A DNA stretch of 64,000 nt from Papaver somniferum (taxonomy: Eukaryota > Streptophyta > Magnoliopsida > Ranunculales > Papaveraceae): the NCBI RefSeq assembly GCF_003573695.1, contig NC_039360.1, positions 121,048,336-121,112,335 of the forward strand. The letters run 5' to 3'. Positions within the stretch are counted from its first letter, which is position 1; the number at the start of each line of letters is the position of its first letter. Shown in pieces: positions 12,288 through 29,063 of this stretch. The translations under genes and the position numbers were made by a program. Below the pieces are notes generated by a model. That model did no database searches, was not told the DNA's origin, and worked only from the letters and a program-made list of their open reading frames with translations.

Positions 12288-12509
12288 ATGACTAGCTATG
12301 AAGGCTTTTTCTGGACACTGAGCTTACGCTTTCGCGTACACAAGTCCTTAAGGAACTTGGCATAAGAGGGAATCTGCCTAATTGCATCTAATAATGGAAG
12401 GTTGATATTAACCTGCTTAAAAACCTCCAATATATCATTAAAGTTGGACTCCCTCTTAGTCGGAACTAGCAGCTGGGGAAACGGGGCTCTGGGAACAAAG
12501 CCGGGCTCA

Positions 12510-14116
12510 TCAGGACCCTATTGGTCTCTTTGGAGACTCTATCAGTCTCCTCATTTTCTGGCTCAGAGGGTGAACTATAGCATGTTCACTATCAGGCATG
12601 GCAACCTTGTTATCAACTTTCTTTCCACTCCTAAGGGTTGTAACAGAGTTCACATGATTGTACGATTTCTCTCCTCTAGGGTTAGGATCAGTATGACTAG
12701 GGAACCTTCCTTCTTCTCTCTCATTGATAAACTTAGCTATTTGGCCGACTTGAAGCTCTAATTTAGCAAAAGACTGGGCACTATTCTTAAAATTCTGTTT
12801 GGTTTCCTCTTGAAAATTACCCTGGCTTTTTACTAACATTTCCTGGCTTTGTGATAGCATCTCCTGGCTCTTCCTTAATATACTAAGGGTTTCCTCTAAG
12901 CTAGCTATTCTATTCTCAGATGGGTTCTGGGTCTGACCTGAAGAGTTCTTAGTATAACCAAAACCTGGGGGAGGCTGAGAATTGCTAGACTGGCCTTGAT
13001 TCTGGCCCTTAGACCAAGAGAAATTAGGATGGTTTCTCCAACCAGGGTTGTAGGTCTCTGAGTAGGGGTCAAACTTCTGACGGTTTTCAAACCTAGCATT
13101 GTTATAGACAGCTGCTTGCTCTTCACTAACCTGACCTTCCCAGAATGAGTTATCGGGCTCTATTCCACAACTAGAGACTTGAGAGGCTCTATTAGGTTCA
13201 ACAAGGGACCTATTTTTAGACTGACCCATTTCTAAAGCTTCTAACCTTCTGGACAAAGCAGCAAACTTAGCATCTGACGCAAAACTCGTATCTACCATAT
13301 TGGTGCTACTTCTATTGACCAAGAGTCTTTTAGGGGGTTCAACACAAGATTCCCACTGTTGGGATTTTTCAGCGATAGCTCCTAAGAAGGTAAAAGCATC
13401 ATCACATTTTTACTAGTGAACTCACCAGCGCACATAGACTCAACCATGGCTTTGGTCGAATAGTCTAAACCATCATAAATAATCTGTACGAGTTTCATAT
13501 TATCAAATCCATGGTGAGGACACTGAGATAGGAGATCATTGAATCGCTCTAAAAACCTATAAAGAGACTCTCCCTCTTGTTGCACACTAGCACTAATTTT
13601 CTGCCTAACAGCTGCAGTTTTATGCTTAGGGTAGAACTTCATATAGAAGGCAGCGATAAGTTCCTGCCATGTTTCTATGGATTCAGACGGTAGGTTGTTC
13701 AGCCAGGTCTTGGCTTTGTCTCTCAAAGAAAAGGGAAACATCTTAAGTTTCAAGACTTCATCGGTAAGGTCCTTTATCCTAATTGTTCCACAAATTTACT
13801 CAAAGTCCCTAATATGAAAATAAGGGTTCTCGTCATCCTTTCCTAAGAATATAGGGATCATCTGAAGAATACTAGGTTTTATCTCAAAATTAGCCGTAGT
13901 GGCTGGAAATTTAATGCACGAAGCTCGGTTGGTCCTAGTTGGGAACATGTAATCTTTCAAAGTTGCCATCGTTGGCACAACTGGAGTACTAGGGGTACTT
14001 TCGTCACGAAGAGACAGATTCTCAAAACTGAAGTTTCCAAAAACAGGGCTCTCCAAAGAAGAGTCTTCGATCTCCCTGCTTAAATCAGAAGAACTACTAG
14101 GTTTTTCACTAATCAA
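12510..14116 (-). pseudogene. Gag region (Athila), three broken pieces
   Basis: Pieces at 13796-14116, 13382-13753 and 12510-13322 are in different frames. The middle piece has the retrotransposon gag core (KAKTWLNNLPSESI, then FYPKHKTAAVRQKI, then GESLYRFLERFNDLL). The third piece has FDPYSETYNPGWRNHPNFSW, a Q/S-rich linker, and a region of repeated SQEMLxKSQ near residues 145-165 that should form a coiled coil. Gag forms the cytoplasmic particle around the RNA. No CCHC knuckle is visible, as in other Athila gags. Confidence 0.85.
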
Positions 14117-15236
14117 TCGACCTAGAGTATCTCTTTTCCATTAACAAAATCGGGCATACACTAAAAAGAATTCAAAAAGAAATAAAAATCCTAACAGGAA
14201 GGTTTTAGCAATCACACAGCAGGCTGACTCGACTTTACCACAGCATACCTAAAGATTTCTAGCAAACAACAAGCATGATGGCTCCACTTAGATTGTTTCT
14301 AGACCAACTTCTAATCCTTCGAAAGGGAATTCGTTACAATTTAAGCAAACCCCTATGGAATCAATCCGAGTTAAAGTAAGTTGAATAGAGGCGAGGGAAG
14401 CTCAGTGGAGCTTTGATACCCAAAACCTCACCGATCCAATGCGGCGCAGTCACGCATTCAACTCGCAGAAACCGTCAAGAACTTTGAGGTGTGCTTAAAA
14501 GAGTAACCAATATTTTTCGAATGATTGTCCTGTTAAGCTCGATACCCTATAGGTCTCTTTCTAATCAATTTTAAAGCTTGGGTTCGCGTTAGGTTTTGTT
14601 CTCCTAAGCGGGCAAGAAGGGAGCGGTGATGAAATCCGAACCCTTATCTTGTTTAGGCCAGGCCTTGCCCTTTACTAGGAATATAAAAACAGTCCGGTTC
14701 GTCCTCAAACAATTATCACCTTAAGGAATACAGTAACTCGCTTGCAGGGATTCGCGAGTGTTTCGATTAGACTTACCTCCCGTACCAGACGGGCGATGAA
14801 CCGTTGAAGTCGACTCGGGCCACGACTCCTATGTCGTGTGCGAACCCGAGGGGCCGAGGTGATATGTAATCACCGTCCTTCCCTGCACAGTTTATATTAA
14901 GGGTACCCTTCCGTAGGGTAAAAAAAATTAATGTCCCAAAATTAATGTCCAAAGTCCATAAAAAAAATACAAAAGAAAAGAAAGTCTAAAAAAAAATTAC
15001 AAAAATAAAAATGTCTCTTTTTTTTCTCTCTTTTTTAAAAAATAAATAAAATTCTTCTTCTTTGCTCCTTTTGCTTTGCCTTTTACTCCAAGTCTTTAAA
15101 TGTCCACCAAAAACTTTGGCAAAAATTTCTTTCGCTCCAACTTCAAGAATCTGAAAGAAAAAGACAAAAAAACCAGAAACGTAAAGAAGAACAAATAATA
15201 AAAAAAATAAATCTAAAAAAATGCTAACTAAACACA
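14117..15236 (-). other. Athila 5' leader
   Basis: About 1.1 kb between PBS and gag has no credible ORF. The stretch 14940-15230 is very A/T-homopolymer rich. A long untranslated leader fits the lineage. Confidence 0.55.
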
Positions 15237-15256
15237 GGTCCGCGTCGGCGGCGCCA
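15237..15256 (-). promoter_or_regulatory. Athila primer-binding site
   Basis: The minus strand reads TGGCGCCGCCGACGCGGACC, six bases inside the 5' LTR. The TGGCGCCG start resembles the sites complementary to the 3' end of tRNA-Asp used by Athila elements; the match to tRNA-Asp is from memory and partial. Confidence 0.8.
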
Positions 15257-15262
15257 AAAATT

Positions 15263-16838
15263 TGATGGATTTCAAATAGTGATTGTAGTTGTAGTGGTAA
15301 AAGGGTCTTTTCAGACTTGTGAAGAAAACAATTTTTTAGATTTAAATTAAACAGGAAATAAAAAAATAGTTCAAACTTTAGAGAAAATACCAAGACTAGG
15401 ATTCCACCATTGACCAATTAAATAGTAAACTCTAAATAATATTCATGCAATTCTATCTTTAAAAATAATTCTAATATTTGCCTCAAATATATTTTTGAAG
15501 TAATAATTGTCAAAAGTATAAAACATCAAAAGTTTTAAAACCCAGCATGCTTCATCAAAATAATTCACAACTATTCAATAAAAAATATTTCAAATTCAAT
15601 TCCATGCAAATAATCAAATAATAATATTGCAATAAATTATACCAATCAATATGGATCAATGGCTTCCTCCGTCGTCTCGGCTAATGGGTTTAGCTCCTCA
15701 TCCCAAAAACATAATCATAAGATGTATCCATGGCTTAATAATGTGTTTTTATTGATGAAAATGGTGTAAAAAGAAGTTTGCAACGCTGTATAAATGTTAC
15801 ATCGTCACTGTTACAATGCTATTGCAGCTTATAATCGACACAAGTGAACTGCAGTAGAAAAACGACACCTATTTCTCGCTGTAAGCACTGTTGAAGAACG
15901 ACACTTCAGAAGCGCCTGTTCTTCGTCTTCTTCTTCCTCCTCGAGCAGCAGCAGCAGTAACAACAAATTCTCTGTAACTTCTTTGTTTCCGGCTCTAAAC
16001 TCCTCCTAACTCCCTCCTAAAACTTTCTAACCCCTCTAAGACTCGAAGCAATGCTTTATATAGCCAACAGAACCAAAATTCTCGTGCAAATCCGAGAGTA
16101 TTTCTCTTTTTTTCTTCTCGAGCAGTTGAGAGAATAATCTCTTTTCTGTTGCTTTGTACGCGTCCTCTGGCCAGTTATTACGCTCCAAACTTCTCTTAAG
16201 ACTTGAACAAGACTAGGTGCATAGTTATCTAGCGTAAAAGTCTTCCACAAATCTCTCACAAATATTTGAAAGTGAACAACACGGTACTGTCCTGTTTGGA
16301 CTTTGATCCATTCTCCCGGTCATTCCAGCCCAATTGGTTGGGTTAAATTGCTTATACTGATCTTTTTATAGTCTAGGAAGTCCAGCCCAGTGAAAATCCG
16401 ATGTTGAATTTCCTTAAAACTCGCTCAAATTCGAACCCCTAAAACTGTTCTTCTGCAGAGTTCTTTTCCCGCCAAAATCCAGTTTTGAAACTTTGAAGAT
16501 GACCTCCCCCTATCCAGTTCCGGTGTCCCTTTAGTACATGCCCTGAAATGGGGTGCCCCTTATCCAAATTAGGGGTGCCTTTAGCAATTCTTCTGGGATG
16601 TTTTCCGCACTTTTTCGGGGTTCCTCCGGGGTATTTCTGGGGTACTTACGGTACACTTCGGGGAGCTTCCGGTATGCTATCTACGGAGGTCCAAATGCCA
16701 TATTTTTAGCCAATTTCGCCACAAAGTCTTATTCTTCCAAAAACACCTACAAATAAATAAAATAACCAAATAAATACGATATCGAGCACTAACAATATAT
16801 ACAAATGAGGTGTATTAGACACATAAATGCGTCTATCA
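15263..16838 (-). repeat. Athila 5' LTR (right copy)
   Basis: It starts TGATGGATTTC and ends GCGTCTATCA, 1576 bp. The minus-strand TATATAAAG at 16054-16062 is the likely promoter of the element. GGTAA (16839-16843) follows as the target duplication. Confidence 0.93.
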
Positions 16839-16843
16839 GGTAA
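16839..16843. repeat. Target-site duplication GGTAA, right copy
   Basis: It pairs with 5584-5588. Confidence 0.9.
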
Positions 16844-16847
16844 ATCC

Positions 16848-16960
16848 TACGGATCTAACTTATTGAAACGTGCATTAATCCAGCTTGCGTTTAAGATTCT
16901 AACCACGATAAAGAACAAAGAAAAATTAGGAAATGCTCGTAGTCTTGAACCCATTCAGTG
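16848..16960. repeat. Right copy of a duplicated flank (partner 5376-5495)
   Basis: It carries CCTACGGATCTAACTTATTG and AAACGTGCATTAATCCAG, matching the left copy across the inserted element. It starts five bases after the target duplication. Confidence 0.6.
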
Positions 16961-17235
16961 ATCTGATTTGAAGATTGGTTTCCCTATTGTAAAAACGGGT
17001 CTCCATAGGTTAATTTGCTCATTCGTGTGCTTGCTGTTTACCACTGCCCAAAATTGAATTTAACCATCCACATGGATAAGCAAATTATGAGATTTGGGTA
17101 GTCCCATCGGACTTGCTCTAACGAACCTCGGGGCTGTTTTCTTGTGTACGCATCAGGCGACCCCATAAGGGCTGCCTATTGGTGTTCGGTGCCTATAGAA
17201 GAATTTTTCGTGATCCCTATTCCCCTAAATCTATC

Positions 17236-17243
17236 TATAAATA
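17236..17243 (+). promoter_or_regulatory. TATA box of the lysine-rich gene
   Basis: TATAAATA lies about 190 bases before the ATG at 17436. A pyrimidine-rich stretch (CTTTCTTTCACTC) follows 20-40 bases later, where transcription would start. Confidence 0.6.
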
Positions 17244-17435
17244 GTGCTTTACTCTTCCTTTCTTTCACTCTTTCCGCCTCCATCCATCCACAGTGAGAAG
17301 ACGGGAGATCTAGAGGTAGAGAAAGGGCTCTTCTACTTCTTTTCTGTCTGTTGGTTTGGAGTTTGGTCTTTGGGATAGTTGTCTTGTGTTTGGATTCGGT
17401 TGACCTTTGTAGAGCGTTTCAGATTTGATTGAGAG

Positions 17436-19272
17436 ATGTCTAGATGTTATCCATACCCACCGCCTTTTCTTCTTGAATCTGAAATAAGAAAGAAGAAGGG
17501 TGATGAAAAATCACTCTTCTTAACGATGAAAGATGAATCCATTAAGAAGGTTTGTTAAGAGTTTTTTAGATTTTTTTTTGTATTTTTTTTGTATGAATCT
17601 GAACACTGTTAATGTTCTAACCCTCAAAAGCAAAAAAAAAAAAAAAAAAAAAAAGAAAAAGAAAAGAAAAGAAAAAGAGCACAGATGAGATGTATGTAAG
17701 AAATCAATTCCATTGTTTTATTGTAACTTGTATTTAATTGTGATTAATCTTTGTGTGTTTATTTTATTAAATATTATTTGTGACAAAATGCCGTTTACTA
17801 GCAATCTAGCTAGCTTGATTCAGGGTTTTTGCCTAACTGAATTAGTATCCTTATTTGTTTAACAATTTACAGCCATTGGGTGTTGTAATATGCCTAGAAA
17901 TACTCATGCTACCGACACTTGTTCAGGGCATGAGAAACAATTGGTTAGATTCGGAGGCATACTTGAGTATGCTTATGGCCTCTTTTGTGGTCTTTAGGTT
18001 TTCTTTACTAATATATTTGACCCCGTTAAACAAAACTTAGCAGAATGCTGATGACACGAAGCTGTTTTGATTATATTGAGCATATAATTTAACAACTGAA
18101 TTGATATGGAGTTGCACATCACATTGTGTTGCATGCTAATTGAATATGTGTTCAATATATGCCTCGTGGGTTGTTCTTGGATGTGTTTTTCGTCTTCCTT
18201 AGTTGTCATCTTTGAAAATTGATGGTTGCTCTGGTGATTTGACTCTCCAGAGAGAGGAGACAGAGAAAGTGAGGAAGAAAGAAAGGAAGAGGGAGAACAG
18301 AGAAAAGAAGGAGAAAAAGAAGAAAGTGCAAAACATCAGGGTAAACAGTGAGTTTGAGAATAAGGAACACACTCATAAGGAGAGGTGCAAAGATGAAGGG
18401 AGTAAGATAGACCATAATGGACGCAACCATCCAAAGAGAAGAGAAGATGACGAGGAGGAGGTGGAGAAAAGCGGCCTTACTGAAGAGCACGACCAACCTG
18501 CTAGCCTTCAGAATCTCGGCGACATTTCTGATAGCTCCCAGGACAGCAGGAAAAGGAAAAGGACGCATATACCAGTGCCTAACCTTGGTGAGTGTGTGTA
18601 CGTTTTTGTATTTTGGGAGAAGGCTCTCCTACTGCTTGTTGCCCGTGCCTGTTATGCTTCTTATATGTGCTCTGACATTCTATCAAAAACTCTATCGGTT
18701 GATTGAATGAAGGGAATGTGCTTCGATTCCGCTTGTCGCTGTCTAAAAACAAGGATAATAAGAACCAGATAGTGGTACTACCGCCATCCAGCATGGTTGA
18801 AAAGTCTTCTTGTTGTACTTCTGAAAGACTTGAGGGAGTTGTGCAAAATGGGATTGATGATAACAACTCTTGTAGATCAGTCTCGTCACAGCTGTGTTCT
18901 ACCTCAGGAACAACTGAGGTTTTACTAACAAAACACAAAAGCACTGAAACAGCTGCTATGGCAAGAACCAATTGCTTTGATGAGAGTTGCTTTCTTGATA
19001 CAGTGGAGGATACACAGTACAGAAATTTAATTGAGAACTGGACTCCTCCTTCCCAGAGTCTGGCAGTGTGCTGCACTGACTTGGATGATCAAGATTGGCT
19101 ATTTGGTTCAAAACAAACAGCGTACGACAGACACAAACTAGCCTCATCAAAAAGGGTTAAAGCTACTAGTAGTGTTGAGGAGAAGCCTATGGTTTCACCA
19201 GGACTGTGGCCATCTGCTTGTTACCTGGCTGATGCTGATATGTATGCTTTACCTTATACTATCCCATACTAA
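17436..19272 (+). CDS. Lysine-rich nuclear-like protein of the plant MSRC...YALPYT family, 3 exons
   Basis: Exons are 17436-17549, 18203-18587 and 18713-19272, giving 352 residues. The junctions keep frame: phase 0 at GTTTGT/TTAG, phase 1 at GTGAGT/AAG. The start MSRCYPYPPPF is the hallmark N-terminus of a plant family often labelled Myb-like protein X. Residues 55-80 are a dense Lys/Glu coiled-coil-like tract. A basic RKRKRTHIP lies near the end of exon 2 and could be a nuclear localisation signal. The C-terminus has the family block LIENWTPP, DLDDQDWLFGSK and ADMYALPYTIPY. The biochemical role is not established. The exon 2 start could instead be 18251 after CTCCAG, also in frame, which would drop 16 residues; the polypyrimidine tract favours 18203. 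Intron 1 holds a poly-A/GA tract at 17632-17677. Confidence 0.85.
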
Positions 19273-19866
19273 AAATTGTTATAGACTAACTAATTGTGTC
19301 TAATTCTTTTTTCATGTCCTGGCTGCTGTGTACTGCCCAATTCTGTAGCCAAGTATTTTGGCTACTTCTCTGGGATCATTTACTTACCATGATTCTTTTA
19401 TTAAGTTAATAGGATTAGGAAGAAGTTAGTCGGTTATAAAGAAAATGGTGATCAGTCCCAAATATTGCTCACGATGTTTCCATGATGTATTCGTTTCACA
19501 GAAAAGAAATCAATTGTTTGTTGTTTTCGTATTATTGAAAGCAATAGTAACGATAATGAGTTTAAATCCTGATGCTGTCTAAACCAGTCAATGGATGGTT
19601 CTTGCTTCGTCCCAGGACCAAGTTAACATGGTGGTTCAGTTTTTGCATGAACAACAGAAACAGAATCAGAAAATCATTTGGTTTTCCCAGTGAAAACTAT
19701 CTCACTAGGAGATGGATATATTGATTAGAAGGATGCTTTCAATTAGGTAAATAAAATTTAAGAACAAATTTAAAAAGCTTTAAAGCTAGACCGGATAAAG
19801 TCATTATTTCTTTGTTGGCTGCTGCTGTTGAAAGGAGTTCAATAAACATGACATGCTTCTCGACTT
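19273..19866. other. Convergent 3' intergenic region
   Basis: It separates the stop codons of two convergent genes and should hold both 3' UTRs. No other signal is seen. Confidence 0.5.
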
Positions 19867-20810
<944 letters not shown>

Positions 20811-21813
20811 GGTGTCCCTTATCAAAAAATTGGATATGACAAATTAACCCTCATAATTGATAACCTAGTTTAGGGATGATAATCAAGTTTAATGTTAATG
20901 ATTAAATTCACTTATATTAACTCAAAATCAAAACAAAATCAGATTTTAGAGTTTAAAAAAAAAAGTTTGGAGATGGTAGAGAAGTTTTAACCTAAAGTGA
21001 AGGTCAATCTCAATCAATTGAAGAAATTAACCAACAAAGTGAAAACCCAATGCCTGAAAATGACAAGGTATACTTCTAAATTAGTCCCAACTAGCTTTTT
21101 GTTGCTCAAATACGTAAAAAAAATTCAATTTCTTACATTTTAAGGGCTAATTATGGTTGGCATTTCGCTCGTAACCAACCGTAATTCATAGTTACGGTTC
21201 GTAAAAGATGGAACTACCAACCGTAACTGGTTAAATTTGGGGAAAAACCCAATTGTAAAACCAGTTACGGCCGGTAACCAAATGCTCGATACCAACCGTA
21301 ACTCAGTTACGATTGGTAAATAAAAATGGTTACCAACCGTAACTGAAGAAAATTTTCAGATATAAGAACATACGGTTGGTAATTGAACTATTACCAACCG
21401 TAACAACATCAAATTCTCCAGTTACAGTTCGTAATAGAGTTAAAATCAACCGTAGCTCACATAAACCCAGAAATTTGAATTTGAATTTTCACCTAAAACC
21501 CTAATTTCTGATAGAAACTAAACTTAAATCGAACAAAATAAACTAAACCCTAACTGGGTTTTTCATAATATACCTCATATAAGTCATTACACTTGATTAA
21601 TTTTCGAATCGCTGATTAATCGAAGACGATGAAATTTCCAGTTTTAATGGAGGTTACAGTTGATGGAGGAGAAGAGAAGATGAAGAAGAAGATGAAAAAA
21701 AAAACTGGTTTGATTTTTTCTGATTCATTAGGTTTAAAAAAAATTGATTTGATTTTGGTTGATTTAAGGTGAAAAGGGTAATCTAGTCAATTTACATCCC
21801 CTTTAGGACATCC
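20811..21813. mobile_element. Possible non-autonomous DNA transposon with subterminal repeats
   Basis: The left end GGTGTCCCTTATC...TTAACCCT and the inverted right end GGATGTCC...GATTACCCT look like degenerate terminal inverted repeats. The interior has a cluster of short alternating inverted repeats (21160-21460) and no transposase ORF. I could not find a convincing target duplication, so the boundaries and class are uncertain. Confidence 0.35.
21160..21465. repeat. Alternating direct/inverted array of ACCAACCGTAAC
   Basis: Forward copies lie near 21174, 21212, 21290, 21328, 21391 and a degenerate one near 21448. Reverse copies (GTTACGGTTGGT-like) lie near 21191, 21263, 21306, 21370 and 21420. 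The orientation alternates strictly. The core ACCAACC resembles AC-type elements bound by plant R2R3-MYB proteins, but the resemblance may be chance. Confidence 0.75.
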
Positions 21814-22975
21814 ATGACCAACTAAAGGGACAGTGCCTCCCCTCTACTAAATCATGCCTATACCAAAGTTTGAAAAAAAAATATTTGAGAAAGGAACTAA
21901 TCAAATCAAATAGTGGCGTCTCCGTGGGATGGTTCCTAACTTCCTAATGGTTGGTCCATTCAAACAGCAACTTCGTTTCTCATCACAATTCTAGTGCTAC
22001 TTGATGTTTGGACGAGAATAACAAATTAACAATCTTTACATCCACTTGCAAGTGGACACCGTTCTTTCTAGCCGTCCTTTAATTGTTATTCTTACCACTA
22101 TGGGCAAGAGAAACCGAAAGAAGAGCCAAGGAATCCATACATACACCACACGTCTGTTCGGAGTCTGTTCAAAATTCTAAAATCGAAGATATATTTTATC
22201 CTGAAGGAAAAGAGAAGGAAAAGAGAAGGAAAACGATATTATTCCTTCTTAGCCTTGCCTAACTGGAGAACTCTTTTTTGTCCTTCGGGTGAGTAGAGTA
22301 TCCTGGAGTCTTGAGTCCATTAGTTTGACAATCCGGGATTCAGGTCCATCAGAAGTAAAAAGAGTGAATCTCAAATTCAGAAAACACAAGTTGCAGGAAA
22401 CTAAACCGAAACTCAACAACACATTCAACTATACGGACCATAGCCATGATTTTGATTTGTGGAAACACAAACCGATTTAAAAGAAGAAAATATACAGATA
22501 CAGAAGAGTATAATAGACAAAGGAGCCAACCAAAAGCCAAACAAAGTCTTCTTGCCAACAAATTTTAAACAACAATGTATACAAGATATGTCGAATTTAA
22601 CACAACCACATGTAGTTTCTTAGTAAGCTGCTTTCCTAGAACACAAATCTAAAACATAAAACGTAAAGAACGAAATGTATTCCATGTTACTACGTAATGT
22701 AATGCGTCATCAGTTACAGGTCACCAACAAAGACGAAAAAGCAAGAAAACAATGCCACAACCACCTGATTTGATGCCTGCATTTTCCACAATAAGCACTT
22801 CCTCTTTTTTTAAGTACCCATCTTCGTTGACGGACACTGCACACTAACAACGCCTGCCTGCTGTTGTTTCCTCAAGGAGGGGAAAATAAAATGACAATGA
22901 CAGTGAAAGACCAGATGGACTATTAGTTGGTTATTCTTTTTTCAATTTTTCCTTCCACGGTTTTTTTCCTTTCAA
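21814..22975. other. Intergenic region downstream of ROP
   Basis: It holds the ROP 3' UTR at its right end. No other gene, RNA or repeat is recognised. Confidence 0.4.
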
Positions 22976-27092
<4,117 letters not shown>

Positions 27093-29063
27093 ATGGGAGA
27101 CATCGTGAAGCAGATCCTAGCCAGACCAATTCAAGTGGCTGATCAAGTCACCAAATGGGCAGACGATGTTCAATCATTCAAACAGGAATGTGCAGAACTT
27201 AAATCGAAAACTGAAAAATTAGCCGGACTTCTGAGACAAGCAGCTCGAGCCAGCTCCGACTTATACGAACGTCCAACACGACGTATCATCGACGACACCG
27301 AGCAAGTCCTCGATAAAGCATATCTCCTTGTTGAAAAATGCAGAGCAAATGGGATGAAACGTCTCTTTACGATTATCCCTGCGAATTCGTTCAAGAAGAT
27401 GTCTGCTAATCTGGAGAATTCAATTGGAGATGTTTCTTGGCTTCTCCGTGTCTCTGCCTCAGGCGATGATCGAGATGATGAATACCTTGGTCTTCCTCCT
27501 ATTGCTGCAAATGAGCCCATACTCTGTTTAATCTGGGAACAAATTGCAACCCTCTATAAAGGATCTCTTGAGGATCGGTCCGATGCTGCTGCTTCTCTTG
27601 TTTCTCTTGCTCGTGATAACGATAGGTATGGGAAATTGATTATTGAAGAAGGTGGTGTTGGTCCGTTACTGAAATTGGTTAAAGAAGGTCGTTTGGAAGG
27701 TCAGGAAAATGCTGCGAGGGCGATCGGGTTACTCGGTCGTGACCCTGAGAGCGTCGAGAATATGATTCATGCTGGTGTTTGTTCTGTGTTCGCTAAGATT
27801 CTCAAAGAAGGACCTATGAAAGTTCAGTCGATGGTGGCTTGGGCTGTTTCTGAGCTTGCAGCTAATCATCCTAAATGCCAAGATCATTTTGCTCAGAACA
27901 ATATAATTCGTTTACTCGTGAGTCATCTCGCGTTCGAGACGGTTCAAGAACATAGTAAGTATGCTATTACTAGTAATCACAAATCCATTCATTCACTTGT
28001 AATGGCAAATAATGACAATGCTGGAAACAACGTCAGTAATAACAACAACAAGGGACATGAAGACGAAGAAAAGACGATCGCACATCCTATGGGGAACCAA
28101 AATCCTAACCAAATGCAGAATGTGGTTGCTAATACCATGGCTAACAACACAATTACTAAATCTAATAGCAAACCATCAGCTCATGGTCCGCAAAGCAAGC
28201 CACCGAATCCACACCACCACACCAAGAGCAACCCAATCCCAAAACATACCCACCAGCAAAATATTAATTTAGCTGGAACTAGCATTAAAGGGAGGGAATT
28301 CGAAGACCCTGTTACAAAAGCCACCATGAAGGCAATGGCTGCAAAAGCCCTTTGGCATCTTGCTAAAGGTAATTCCGCTATATGCAAAAGCATTTGTGAA
28401 TCAAGAGCACTTCTATGTTTTGCTGTTCTTCTTGAGAAGGGAGTGGATGATGTTCAGTACAATTCTGCAATGGCATTGATGGAAATTGCTGGCGTAGCTG
28501 AATATGATACTGATCTTCGAAGGTCTGCATTTAAACCCAATTCGCCTGCTGCAAAGGCTGTATTTGATCAACTACTGAGAATTATTCAAGAGGCTGATTC
28601 GGATCTTCTAATCCCTTGTATGAGAGCAATGGGAAATTTGGCGAGAACATTTAGAGCAACAGAGACAAGGATCATTGGGCCATTGGTAAAGTTACTCGAT
28701 GAGAGAGAAGCAGATGTTTCTCGGGAAGCTGCAATCGCGTTGTCGAAGTTCGCTTGCTCGGAGAATTACCTCCACGTGGATCACTCAAAGGCCATTATAA
28801 ATGCAGGAGGAGCAAAGCACTTGATACAGCTAGTATACTTCGGGGAACAAATGGTTCAAATACCCTCATTGATTCTACTATGTTACATAGCTCTGTCTGT
28901 TCCAGACAATGAGGCGCTCGCACAAGCAGAAGTACTAACAGTTCTTGAATGGTCATCTAAGCAAGGGTACATGATACAAGACGCTACTGTAGAAACTCTA
29001 TTGCCTGAGGCCAAAGGTAGGTTAGAACTCTATCAATCTAGAGGTTCAAGGGGATTCCATTGA
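27093..29063 (+). CDS. ARO: ARMADILLO REPEAT ONLY (ARO) protein
   Basis: Single exon, 656 residues. I chose the ATG at 27093 (CCATGGGA context) because MGDIVKQILARPIQ is the conserved start; the frame is open further upstream but only with unconserved residues. An N-terminal helical region (about 1-130) is followed by ARM repeats around 170-290 (GGVGPLLKLVKEG, ENAARAIGLLGRD, MVAWAVSELAANH). A polar Asn/His/Pro linker lies around 290-400, then further ARM repeats to about 640 (MAAKALWHLAKGN, VSREAAIALSKFAC, IPSLILLCYIALS). ARM superhelices bind partners. Arabidopsis ARO proteins are known in pollen-tube and trichome tip growth and in control of ROP domains. Its neighbour is a ROP, transcribed divergently. 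Confidence 0.93.
   Translation: MGDIVKQILARPIQVADQVTKWADDVQSFKQECAELKSKTEKLAGLLRQAARASSDLYERPTRRIIDDTEQVLDKAYLLVEKCRANGMKRLFTIIPANSFKKMSANLENSIGDVSWLLRVSASGDDRDDEYLGLPPIAANEPILCLIWEQIATLYKGSLEDRSDAAASLVSLARDNDRYGKLIIEEGGVGPLLKLVKEGRLEGQENAARAIGLLGRDPESVENMIHAGVCSVFAKILKEGPMKVQSMVAWAVSELAANHPKCQDHFAQNNIIRLLVSHLAFETVQEHSKYAITSNHKSIHSLVMANNDNAGNNVSNNNNKGHEDEEKTIAHPMGNQNPNQMQNVVANTMANNTITKSNSKPSAHGPQSKPPNPHHHTKSNPIPKHTHQQNINLAGTSIKGREFEDPVTKATMKAMAAKALWHLAKGNSAICKSICESRALLCFAVLLEKGVDDVQYNSAMALMEIAGVAEYDTDLRRSAFKPNSPAAKAVFDQLLRIIQEADSDLLIPCMRAMGNLARTFRATETRIIGPLVKLLDEREADVSREAAIALSKFACSENYLHVDHSKAIINAGGAKHLIQLVYFGEQMVQIPSLILLCYIALSVPDNEALAQAEVLTVLEWSSKQGYMIQDATVETLLPEAKGRLELYQSRGSRGFH

Larger units (their letters stand above)
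5589..16838 (-). mobile_element. Athila-like Ty3/gypsy LTR retrotransposon, complete but coding-damaged
   Basis: The element is 11.25 kb with two LTRs, a 5-bp target duplication, a PBS beside the right LTR and a polypurine tract beside the left LTR, so transcription runs right to left. Gag, protease, reverse transcriptase, RNase H and integrase occur in the gypsy order on the minus strand. The RT signature FMDDF, the integrase [11 protein letters not shown] opening and the large LTRs point to the Athila lineage. The reading frame is broken between most domains. No envelope-like ORF is seen between integrase and the polypurine tract. The LTRs are nearly identical, so insertion was fairly recent. 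Confidence 0.93.

Noticed and set aside
18206..18568. Minus ORF of 120 residues with leucine-rich hydrophobic runs
   Set aside because: It is the antisense shadow of the Lys/Glu-rich exon 2, whose codons read as Leu/Phe on the other strand.
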